This document shows positions 1 to 5,297 of a stretch of DNA of 5,297 nucleotides, one piece after another. How positions within the stretch are numbered: the stretch's first letter is position 1; each line of letters starts with the position of its first letter. The DNA lies in assembly GCA_964490745.1 (NCBI GenBank), contig CAZBDT010000152.1, forward strand, positions 1 to 5,297. Reading direction: 5' to 3'. The position numbers and the translations under genes were made by a program. The notes beneath the pieces were generated by a model. The model was given only the letters and a program-made list of their open reading frames with translations. It did no database searches and was not told the origin of the DNA. Origin of the DNA: Litorimonas sp964490745. Its GTDB lineage: Bacteria; Pseudomonadota; Alphaproteobacteria; Caulobacterales; Maricaulaceae.

Positions 1-27
1 CACCATGCAACCTTCTATGGCTTTCAA
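1..27 (-). CDS. possible start of a gene running off the left edge
   Basis: On the minus strand an ATG at 6-4 is preceded by AGAAGG (16-11), a good Shine-Dalgarno match, with a short 4-base gap. The same frame is open back to a TAG at 36-34 and includes an earlier possible TTG start at 27-25 (reading MKAIEGCMV to the edge). Only two to nine codons are visible, so no product can be assigned and the reading may be chance. If real, the gene would be transcribed from the tRNA promoter at 88-116, with the tRNA 5' half as its untranslated leader. Confidence 0.2.
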
Positions 28-44
28 CTTTATCTAGCTTTTGT

Positions 45-70
45 TGCTCTACCAACTGAGCTATTCGGGC
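45..70 (-). pseudogene. 5' half of a tRNA gene (truncated tRNA)
   Basis: Read on the minus strand from 70, the sequence begins GCCCGAA (acceptor 5' strand), then TA at tRNA positions 8-9, then a perfect D arm: stem GCTC, loop AGTTGGTA with the invariant GG, stem GAGC, and A at position 26. These 26 bases match the 5' end of typical bacterial elongator tRNAs; Phe or Thr are plausible identities, but this half does not decide it. After position 45 the match ends. There is no 5-bp anticodon stem, no T33 in the expected place, no GGTTCRA T-arm, and no TTCGGGC strand to close the acceptor stem in the 44 bases remaining, although a normal tRNA would have almost finished by the window edge. I therefore call it a truncated tRNA remnant. 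An intron-split gene whose second exon lies outside the window is a less likely alternative, because the anticodon stem already looks wrong. Confidence 0.7.
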
Positions 71-87
71 ACTCGAGTCGTGGCGGA

Positions 88-116
88 CGTATAGTCGCGT
101 GTTTTGGCCGTGTCCA
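88..116 (-). promoter_or_regulatory. sigma-70-like promoter of the truncated tRNA
   Basis: On the minus strand a -35 box TGGACA (116-111, one mismatch to TTGACA) is followed by a 17-bp spacer and a -10 box TATACG (93-88, two mismatches to TATAAT). Transcription would begin around 80-82, leaving a leader of roughly 10 bases before the tRNA 5' end at 70, as expected for a stable-RNA gene. The leader holds the palindrome ACTCGAGT (71-78), which includes GAGTC, a GANTC site of the kind methylated by CcrM in many alphaproteobacteria. The position relative to the tRNA supports the call more than the boxes alone do. Confidence 0.55.
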
Positions 117-290
117 CACTGTTTATGGACTTAACTGCATCTCATTCTAATCAGCTGTTTTCTTGGTTTTTTTACAAGTTATCAGTAGTTAGGCAAAACT
201 GTAATATTGTATCTGAAATCGCTATTGAAGGCAGAGACTGACGCACTCGCTGAAATCGTGTTGAAACTCCAGTCCATACAGTAATTTAGG
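117..290. other. A+T-rich intergenic stretch with no assignable gene
   Basis: This segment lies between the promoter of the truncated tRNA and the stop codon of the DUF3089 gene. It contains a T-run (169-175) and two copies of CTGAAATCG (213-221 and 250-258), each followed by a similar TTGAA-containing stretch. I found no convincing open reading frame, RNA fold or hairpin-plus-T-run terminator for the DUF3089 gene that ends at 291. Confidence 0.5.
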
Positions 291-1499
291 TTATGGGTTT
301 TCATCCTCAGGAGGCGTAACGGGGGAGGCTTTAATTTCTTGCACTTCAAAGTCATCTAGCAACGCTCCGGCGCGTTCCGGAAGAATATTAGCATCAAGAA
401 GATTTTGTACCCTGCGCTTAGAATCTTGCTTGAGATCTTCATAAAATAAGTTGGAGGGCAAAGTTCTGAATTTTGCACCAACTTGTCGCGGGCGATGGAG
501 CGATCTACTCCGCGGCTTATCGACGAGCAGGAGGCCGTTCTGACATTGTGCCCCCGATTGTTTTGTCAGAGGAGCGGGGGTCGTATCAGGATCTAACCCT
601 TCGGCTGCAACCCCACCAAGATGTAATCGCGCGGGCGCATAGTCTTCAGACTGAGTCCAGAGTAGTGGATTTATACATAGCGTTGGTCGGCCATCCACGG
701 ATTCATATTTTTGTCCGTTAAAAACCAGATGCCGTTGCAGAAACCGGTCTGCGATAACTTTGTCTTCGGGTGTGAAGCTTCCAAAGGCGATAACGCATTG
801 TGTTTGTTCGGGGCCTTCACACGGGCTAAGATTTCGCATTGGTCCCTTAAAACTATCAAGCGGTAAGGGGTGATCAATCACATAGGCAACAGCGAGACGT
901 TTCTTGAGTGCCCCTTGAAAGAAATCAATTAGCAGTCGTTGGACGTGGCTCGCGCCTTGATTATGTCCAACAAGGACGATCGGTCTCTCTGGTGGAGATT
1001 GTCTCAGGAAGACCTCGAATGCGCGTTTCACATCTTGATAGGCAAAATCTTGCGCCTGTTGCGCATCTTCTCGATTTGTCATGAAGGCATAGAGCGAAGC
1101 CTGTCTGTAAAATGGGGCAAATAAACGCCCAGCTTCTCCATAAGGGGAGACGTAATTTGGACGTACAATGCGTTGAAGTTTGTTTTTACGTTTCAAATCA
1201 TCCGATGGTAGGTTCCAATGCTTTCCGCCGCGATAAACGCTGGGGACCACGACAAACACATCACCTCTGGCCGTTAATATATATGGGTCTACACCCAAGT
1301 CCGGTTGTGCGAGCCAACTTTCCAATGACGCATAATTCGGGGCAGCCGGTGGTTCATAGGTCTGAAAGGGTTGTCCTGGGTCTTGAATGGTCTGAAAAAT
1401 ATCATCGCGGTAGAAATAGGCGAGGGCTAATCCGATGAATAGAACGCAGGCGGCGATACCACCCCATTTTTTATATTTATCTAAATCAATCTTAAGCAT
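291..1499 (-). CDS. membrane-anchored DUF3089 alpha/beta-hydrolase-like protein, nucleophile Ser replaced by Asn
   Basis: This 402-residue protein has a short basic N-terminus (KKW) and a hydrophobic segment at about residues 13-29, so it is probably anchored in the inner membrane with the rest in the periplasm. Cysteines at 227, 235, 275 and 319 would suit disulfides there. The body matches the DUF3089 family as I remember it: SWLAQPD near 61, a FVVVPSVYRGGKHWN strand at 82-96, LFAPFYRQA at 126-134, an AYQDVKRAF helix near 153-161, and the elbow VLVGHNQGASH at 175-185. NP followed by a W (277-281) and NLFYEDL (350-356) also fit. Family members are predicted lipase/esterase-like enzymes of unknown substrate. 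Here the elbow G-x-S-x-G reads G-H-N-Q-G, with Asn180 encoded at 960-962, and the His-containing motif I expect before NLFY is absent. Enzyme activity is therefore doubtful. The start is supported by AGGA at 1511-1508, 8 bases upstream. The gene is divergent from the DUF502 gene. Family call is confident; function is unknown. Confidence 0.85.
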   Translation of the reverse strand: MLKIDLDKYKKWGGIAACVLFIGLALAYFYRDDIFQTIQDPGQPFQTYEPPAAPNYASLESWLAQPDLGVDPYILTARGDVFVVVPSVYRGGKHWNLPSDDLKRKNKLQRIVRPNYVSPYGEAGRLFAPFYRQASLYAFMTNREDAQQAQDFAYQDVKRAFEVFLRQSPPERPIVLVGHNQGASHVQRLLIDFFQGALKKRLAVAYVIDHPLPLDSFKGPMRNLSPCEGPEQTQCVIAFGSFTPEDKVIADRFLQRHLVFNGQKYESVDGRPTLCINPLLWTQSEDYAPARLHLGGVAAEGLDPDTTPAPLTKQSGAQCQNGLLLVDKPRSRSLHRPRQVGAKFRTLPSNLFYEDLKQDSKRRVQNLLDANILPERAGALLDDFEVQEIKASPVTPPEDENP

Positions 1500-1519
1500 T
1501 CCGTCTATCCTAATTGCAG

Positions 1520-1549
1520 CTTATATTTCTCTAACGGATTGCATGTCGT
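1520..1549 (-). promoter_or_regulatory. putative promoter of the DUF3089 gene
   Basis: On the minus strand a -10 box TATAAG (1525-1520, one mismatch to consensus) lies 18 bp after a -35-like ACGACA (1549-1544, four of six matches). Transcription would begin roughly at 1510-1514, at or just ahead of the AGGA ribosome binding site at 1511-1508, so the leader would be very short. The -10 is good and the -35 weak. I found no comparably good plus-strand promoter for the divergent DUF502 gene in the same spacer. Confidence 0.35.
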
Positions 1550-1554
1550 AACGG
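1532..1554. repeat. paired TAACGG direct repeat in the divergent spacer
   Basis: TAACGG occurs at 1532-1537 and again at 1549-1554, 17 bases start to start. The pair overlaps the spacer and -35 region of the putative DUF3089 promoter and lies upstream of the DUF502 start. It could be a pair of protein-binding half-sites, but six-base repeats can arise by chance and no known regulator is implied. Confidence 0.2.
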
Positions 1555-1584
1555 TAGCGCGCATGAGGCACCAAACCAAAATTT

Positions 1585-1590
1585 AAGGAA
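1585..1590 (+). promoter_or_regulatory. ribosome binding site of the DUF502 gene
   Basis: AAGGAA lies 5 bases before the ATG at 1596 and fixes that codon as the start. Confidence 0.7.
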
Positions 1591-1595
1591 CTGGC

Positions 1596-2357
1596 ATGTC
1601 GCCTGAATTTCATTCTAATACTCAGTCGGGCCCTAAACGGTCTAAATTCAGTAAAGGGCCTAAATTTAGTCTTTTCAGATGGGCACGAAATCGCTTTTTT
1701 ACGGGTGTTATCATTGCCATACCGATTGTCACAACATTACTTGTTGTAAGTTGGGTTGTCACAAATATCGATGAGAATGTTTTTCGTATCATACCGGATC
1801 GTCTGAACCCCGAGACATATTTGGGCTTTGCTATCCCGGGTTTAGGGTTAATAATATCTATTATATTATTGTGTTTATTGGGTATTATTGCTTCCAATTT
1901 TATTGGAAAGTCCCTAATTAAATCGGGCGAGAACTTATTAGACCGTGTCCCAGTTGTTAGCCCCGTTTATAACGCGCTTAAGCAGATCGTTCAAACCGTC
2001 GCGGCACAGAAAGATCGAGCCTTTCGAGATGTGTGCCTGATTGAATATCCCAAAAAGGATGTCTGGGCGATTGGATTTGTGACGGCAGACCTTAGCGGCG
2101 AGCCTGCAAAAGCGCTTGGCGACGATATGGTGTGTGTTTTTGTACCGACGACACCTAACCCGACATCGGGATTTTTGTTGTTCGTTCACAAAGATACGAT
2201 TCAAATCTTGGATATGACACCGGAAGAGGGCGCGAAGATGATCATATCGGGCGGCATGGTCTCAAGCTCGCAGCAGGATATCTTGGATGCAGGCGGTGGT
2301 GTGGAATTCAATTCGGCCAAATCAAAAGGCGCGAAGCCTCCGACTCCGTCTCTTTAA
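1596..2357 (+). CDS. DUF502 family inner-membrane protein
   Basis: A 253-residue protein with a basic hydrophilic N-terminus (residues 1-33), two transmembrane helices (about 34-56 and 79-101) and a soluble C-terminal domain. DUF502 hallmarks are visible: RNRFFTGVIIAIPIVTT at 31-47, LDRVPVVSPVYNALKQI at 115-131, VFVPTTPNPTSGFLLFV at 181-197 and GGMVSS at 219-224. The family is widespread in bacteria and related to the plant COV1/LCV membrane proteins; its biochemical role is unknown. Length is typical apart from the basic N-terminal extension, which contains a small internal repeat (GPK/SKFS). The stop codon overlaps that of recG, and I recall DUF502 genes beside recG in many alphaproteobacteria, so the pairing looks ancestral. 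The second membrane helix is encoded by unusually A+T-rich codons (about 23% G+C over 1841-1910). Confidence 0.9.
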   Translation: MSPEFHSNTQSGPKRSKFSKGPKFSLFRWARNRFFTGVIIAIPIVTTLLVVSWVVTNIDENVFRIIPDRLNPETYLGFAIPGLGLIISIILLCLLGIIASNFIGKSLIKSGENLLDRVPVVSPVYNALKQIVQTVAAQKDRAFRDVCLIEYPKKDVWAIGFVTADLSGEPAKALGDDMVCVFVPTTPNPTSGFLLFVHKDTIQILDMTPEEGAKMIISGGMVSSSQQDILDAGGGVEFNSAKSKGAKPPTPSL

Positions 2358-4471
2358 CCTGCACGCATCATTGCGATCCCGAAATCCTGCTCGAACAGAT
2401 AAAGCAGGTTGCGGGCGGCAAGTCCTCTTGGACTTTTTAACGCTGGGTCCATTTGGACGAGCAATCTTGCGTCTTGTGTCGCAGTTTCCAGTAAATCCTT
2501 ATGGCGATCCAGGTTAGCCAGCGTGAAGCGCGGCAAACCGGATTGAGCAGCCCCTAGAAGATCGCCGGAACCGCGCAGCTCCCAATCTTTTTCCGCTATG
2601 AGAAAGCCATCCTCTGATTGCCGCATAATCTCTAAACGTGCCTTGCCATTTACAGATAGCGGTCCTTGGTAGAGGAGTAAGCAGGAAGATTTCTTGTCCG
2701 ACCGTCCCACACGGCCACGTAGCTGATGTAATTGGGCGAGTCCAAATCGCTCAGCATGCTCAATAACAATGATCGTCGCATTGGGGGCATCTACGCCGAC
2801 TTCAATGACTGTGGTTGCTACCAGAATATCAAATTCCCCGGCCTTAAACCGCAGGCTCATGGATTCTTTCTCTTGGGGCGACATTCGGCCATGGAGAAGA
2901 CCAACCCGGTCCCCGAACATGGCGGTCAATTGGCGATGGCGATCCTCGACTGAGGACAAGTTTAATACTTCACTTTCTTCTACCAATGGGCAGACCCAAT
3001 AGACCTGATTGCCAGCCTTTACGGCACGCCCCACAGCATCAATCACTCCATCAAGTCGCGCCAAAGGCAGAATGGCTGTCTCAATTGTGACGCGACCCGC
3101 CGGTTTTTCATCTAAGATTGAGACATCAAGATCGCCATAGCTGGTGAGAGCAAGAGTTCTAGGGATTGGGGTGGCCGTCATGACGAGAAGGTCTGTGTTT
3201 TCACCTTTCTCTGTGAGCCGCAGCCTGTCCCGAACGCCAAATCTATGCTGCTCATCTATAATAACGAGACCTAGATTTTTAAAAACAGCCTTTTCTTGAA
3301 AGAGGGCGTGTGTGCCAACGACGACATCAATGTAACCCTCAGCCATACCCGTTGCGAGCGCTTCACGCGCTTTGCCTTTATCGCGGCCCGTAACGCCTTC
3401 AATGGTGAGACCGGCAGGTTCCAAGAATTTGCGGAGGGTTTCCACATGTTGTCTCGCCAAAATCTCTGTCGGCGCCATGAGGGCAACTTGAACGCCCGCT
3501 TCCGCAGCATATGCACAAGCCAAAGCCGCCACAAAAGTCTTACCCGCACCTACATCGCCTTGCAGTAGACGGGCCATACGATTGAGCGACGCCATGTCTG
3601 CTTTTATCTCGTCGAACGCGCGGGCTTGGGCATTTGTCGGCGGGAAGGGCGCTCCGTTCAGAACATCCTGAACATAGTCGCCTTTGGCTGATAAGGCCCG
3701 CCCGCCCGTGCCACGGTTGCGCTCTCTGACGAGCGCCATGGCCAATTGTTTTGCAAGCAACTCATCATAGGCCAGCCGCCGACGAACGGGACTATCATCA
3801 TTTATATCTACGGGGTGTTCAGGACGATGAAGAAGTGTCAATGCAGTCCGATATTCCGGCCAATCCTGCTGGGCTTGGAATGCGGGGTCCAGCCAATTGC
3901 CGAGGTCCGGTCCGGCGAGCACTTTGTCTAAGGCTCCGTTGATAGATTTGCGGGCCATTTTCTGACCCAAGCCCGCTGTTAGTGGGTAGAGCGTTTCAAG
4001 TTCCGGCAACTCATCCGCTTTTTCCGGAGCCAGGACAAAATCGGGATGAGTCATTTGAAGTTCTGCGTTAAAAACTTCGCATTTACCCGAAATAATCCGC
4101 TTCGACCCTTCCGGCATTAATTTGAGCATGGATTGTGGATAGGCTTTGAACCATGTCAGGGTCATATCGCCAGTGTCGTCAAAGACGCGAACGCGGTAAG
4201 GGCGGTTACGGCCAGTGGGGGCAATGTGTCGTCCAACGGTTACCTCAAAGGTCGCAATGTCGCCTCCACGCGCGCCGGCAATTGTGGGGCGGTTCGTCCG
4301 GTCAATCAAACCGCTCGGGGGCGTCAGCACGAGGTCACGGAGCCGTTCGCCCATGGCCCGACCGAGGGCCTCTCCAACTTTTGCGCCCACACCATTCAGT
4401 GACTGCACATTTGCGAAATAGGCATTCAAATCACCGGGGCGGGAATTCAGTTTCTGTTGCGCACGAGACAT
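2354..4471 (-). CDS. recG: ATP-dependent DNA helicase RecG
   Basis: RecG is a superfamily 2 helicase that remodels branched DNA, regressing stalled replication forks and processing Holliday junctions and R-loops. The 705-residue length is close to the E. coli protein (693). In order: a helix-hairpin-helix-like SLNGVGAKVGEAL near 24-36; the OB-fold wedge domain at about 60-150; Walker A GDVGAGKT at 305-312; the TGRDKGKARE region near 361-370; motif II DEQH at 406-409, the RecG form of the DEAD box; motif III TATPIPRT at 432-439; motif IV around LHGRMSP at 526-532; motif V VATTVIEVGVD at 551-561; motif VI QLRGRVGR at 583-590; and the C-terminal TRG region around GDLLGAAQSGLPRF at 636-649. All key residues are present, so the enzyme looks functional. 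The start has AGGG 4 bases upstream. The gene faces sdhE-mfd head to head and DUF502 tail to tail, with a 4-base stop overlap. Confidence 0.97.
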   Translation of the reverse strand: MSRAQQKLNSRPGDLNAYFANVQSLNGVGAKVGEALGRAMGERLRDLVLTPPSGLIDRTNRPTIAGARGGDIATFEVTVGRHIAPTGRNRPYRVRVFDDTGDMTLTWFKAYPQSMLKLMPEGSKRIISGKCEVFNAELQMTHPDFVLAPEKADELPELETLYPLTAGLGQKMARKSINGALDKVLAGPDLGNWLDPAFQAQQDWPEYRTALTLLHRPEHPVDINDDSPVRRRLAYDELLAKQLAMALVRERNRGTGGRALSAKGDYVQDVLNGAPFPPTNAQARAFDEIKADMASLNRMARLLQGDVGAGKTFVAALACAYAAEAGVQVALMAPTEILARQHVETLRKFLEPAGLTIEGVTGRDKGKAREALATGMAEGYIDVVVGTHALFQEKAVFKNLGLVIIDEQHRFGVRDRLRLTEKGENTDLLVMTATPIPRTLALTSYGDLDVSILDEKPAGRVTIETAILPLARLDGVIDAVGRAVKAGNQVYWVCPLVEESEVLNLSSVEDRHRQLTAMFGDRVGLLHGRMSPQEKESMSLRFKAGEFDILVATTVIEVGVDAPNATIIVIEHAERFGLAQLHQLRGRVGRSDKKSSCLLLYQGPLSVNGKARLEIMRQSEDGFLIAEKDWELRGSGDLLGAAQSGLPRFTLANLDRHKDLLETATQDARLLVQMDPALKSPRGLAARNLLYLFEQDFGIAMMRAG

Positions 4472-4473
4472 AT

Positions 4474-4487
4474 CGCCCTATCTGGCG
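4474..4487 (-). promoter_or_regulatory. recG ribosome binding site within a small hairpin
   Basis: On the recG strand the leader reads CGCC-AGATAG-GGCG immediately before GAT-ATG. The two four-base arms (4487-4484 and 4477-4474) are complementary, and the second contains most of the Shine-Dalgarno element AGGG (4479-4476). The stem could mask the ribosome binding site, but four base pairs are weak and no regulator is evident. The same palindrome read on the plus strand is followed by TTTT (4488-4491), too short to call a terminator. Confidence 0.3.
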
Positions 4488-4542
4488 TTTTGAACGGCTC
4501 TGCACAAGTGACATGAGCCTTTCAACTCGTTATGGCGCGCCC

Positions 4543-4821
4543 ATGACTGATTTAAATGATGATATGGATTTGGAGACACGTAAAAAGCGGCTCCTTTATC
4601 GCTCAAACTATCGTGGTTTCAGAGAGGCCGATATGATTCTCGGCGGATATGCGAAAGCGCATATTGAGACGATGAGTGAAGCAGAGATTTTGATGTTCGA
4701 AGATCTCCTCAACGCCAAAGATCACGATATATATGCGTGGGTTATGGAAACCCTGCCTGTCCCAGCGAATTATGATACCCCCCTCTTAGAACGCCTTCGG
4801 GCCTTTAACCCGCTCAAGTAA
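4543..4821 (+). CDS. sdhE: SdhE, FAD assembly factor for succinate dehydrogenase
   Basis: SdhE (also called succinate dehydrogenase assembly factor 2, DUF339/YgfY, Sdh5 in yeast) promotes covalent attachment of FAD to the SdhA subunit of succinate dehydrogenase in the cytoplasm. The 92-residue product from 4543 has the usual size. It carries the family signature RGxxE (RGFRE, residues 24-28) preceded by RKKRLLYRSNY, then an all-helical core with SEAEILMFEDLL and HDIYAWV, and a tail PVPANYDTPLLERLRAF typical of the family. The start is uncertain: an in-frame ATG at 4513 would give 102 residues, and neither site has a clear Shine-Dalgarno. I chose 4543 because the family homology needs only about a dozen residues before the RKKR segment. 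The frame stays open far upstream inside recG, which is incidental. The gene abuts mfd and is divergent from recG. Confidence 0.9.
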   Translation: MTDLNDDMDLETRKKRLLYRSNYRGFREADMILGGYAKAHIETMSEAEILMFEDLLNAKDHDIYAWVMETLPVPANYDTPLLERLRAFNPLK

Positions 4822-5297
4822 ATGCAAATTCAACTCTCCCGATATGTGGGACCGGATGCGCAACTCACCGCATCCGGATTACCCGAAGGTGCGGATGCGC
4901 TGGCGTTCACAAAAGCGGTGCGGCGCGACAAGAAACCTGCGCTCTTTATTGCGAGAGATGATGCGCGCGCAGCGGCCTTCCAAGCGGCTTGTCGATTCTT
5001 TGCAGCTGACATCCCTGTGCTCATGCTGCCTGCATGGGATTGCCTGCCTTATGACCGCGTCTCGCCAAGTCGGACATTGGCGGCGAGGCGGGCAGGGGCG
5101 CTTTATTTTCTGACAACTCTGGATCAAAGCCAGCCTTATATCATCGTGACGACGATTAGTGCGGCGATGCAAAACGTGCCGCCGCGTTCTATCATCTCTG
5201 ATGCCGGGCTTACTGCAAAGGTCGGCGAGGATATGGAGCGTGAACGCATCATTCACTATCTCACCAATAACGGATATTCGCGTGCCAGTACGGTCGT
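4822..5297 (+). CDS. mfd: transcription-repair coupling factor Mfd, N-terminal part (runs off the window)
   Basis: Mfd binds RNA polymerase stalled at DNA lesions, pushes it off with a RecG-like ATP-driven translocase, and recruits UvrA for nucleotide excision repair. Only the first 158 codons are visible, out of an expected length of roughly 1,150, so the RNA-polymerase-interaction and helicase domains lie beyond the right edge. What can be seen belongs to the UvrB-like N-terminal module: ALFIARDDARA at 40-50, LPAWDCLPYDRVSP at 69-82, AARRAGALYFL near 87-97, and IIVTTISAAMQNVPPRS at 107-123. These read as Mfd of alphaproteobacterial type. The ATG follows the sdhE stop with no gap (TAA at 4819-4821, ATG at 4822-4824) and I see no strong ribosome binding site, so translation probably depends on ribosomes finishing sdhE. 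No frameshift or stop is seen in the visible part. Confidence 0.95.
   Translation, partial: MQIQLSRYVGPDAQLTASGLPEGADALAFTKAVRRDKKPALFIARDDARAAAFQAACRFFAADIPVLMLPAWDCLPYDRVSPSRTLAARRAGALYFLTTLDQSQPYIIVTTISAAMQNVPPRSIISDAGLTAKVGEDMERERIIHYLTNNGYSRASTV

Noticed and set aside
144..181. Terminator around the T-run at 169-175
   Set aside because: The T-run lies within a loose CTTG/CAAG repeat rather than after a G+C-rich stem, and on the plus strand there is no gene upstream to terminate.
1..290. Permuted tmRNA or other tRNA-like RNA gene
   Set aside because: Apart from the D arm there is no T arm, no tag-coding frame and no acceptor closure, so a truncated ordinary tRNA is the simpler reading.
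473..721. Plus-strand open frame antisense to the DUF3089 gene
   Set aside because: It lies wholly opposite a convincing gene, has no ribosome binding site I can see and no recognisable domain. Other short frames opposite the DUF3089, DUF502, recG and mfd genes were rejected for the same reason.
4474..4491. Rho-independent terminator (CGCC/GGCG hairpin followed by TTTT) on the plus strand
   Set aside because: The stem is only four base pairs, the T-run is four bases, and no plus-strand gene ends before it.
4153..4542. Long in-frame upstream extension of sdhE on the plus strand (open to 4153)
   Set aside because: It is the antisense of the recG N-terminal coding region, the sequence has no relation to SdhE, and family length fits a start at 4543 or 4513.
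4472..4542. LexA (SOS) operator between recG and sdhE
   Set aside because: Half-sites GTTC/GAAC occur, but not in the GTTC-N7-GTTC arrangement used by alphaproteobacterial LexA.
4796..4803. TTCGGGC near the end of sdhE as a lost 3' acceptor strand of the truncated tRNA
   Set aside because: A 7-base match 4.7 kb away inside a coding sequence is chance and has no adjoining T arm.

Overview
The window looks like chromosomal DNA of an alphaproteobacterium. The evidence is the block recG / sdhE-mfd with a DUF502 membrane-protein gene convergent to recG, which I recall as a common alphaproteobacterial neighbourhood. The Mfd and RecG sequences also read as alphaproteobacterial in style (for example LPAWDCLPYDRVSP in Mfd). 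Base composition is moderate: recG and mfd are fairly G+C-rich, while the left end and part of the DUF502 gene are distinctly A+T-rich. I cannot name a genus; a marine Maricaulales/Hyphomonadaceae-like lineage is only a guess.

Left end (1-290): no complete gene. On the minus strand a good sigma-70-like promoter (88-116) sits about 18 bases ahead of the 5' half of a tRNA gene (acceptor strand and complete D arm, 70-45). The sequence then stops resembling a tRNA and runs towards a possible start codon at the very edge of the window. This is the oddest piece of the window. The stretch 117-290 holds nothing I can assign.

Middle (291-2357): two divergent genes. The minus-strand gene encodes a membrane-anchored DUF3089 (alpha/beta-hydrolase-like) protein whose nucleophile elbow reads GHNQG, with Asn where the catalytic Ser is expected. 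The plus-strand gene encodes a two-helix DUF502 membrane protein. A 96-bp spacer between them holds a putative promoter for the DUF3089 gene and ribosome binding sites for both genes.

Right (2354-5297): recG (minus) ends in a stop codon interlocked with that of the DUF502 gene (TTAA at 2354-2357). Its start faces sdhE across a very short divergent region (4472-4542). sdhE is followed with no spacing by mfd, which runs off the window. RecG (branched-DNA helicase) and Mfd (transcription-repair coupling translocase) are related DNA motor proteins that both respond to replication/transcription problems. SdhE belongs instead to respiratory flavoprotein assembly and appears to be co-transcribed with mfd by position only. 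I saw no CRISPR array, insertion sequence, toxin-antitoxin pair or defence system here.
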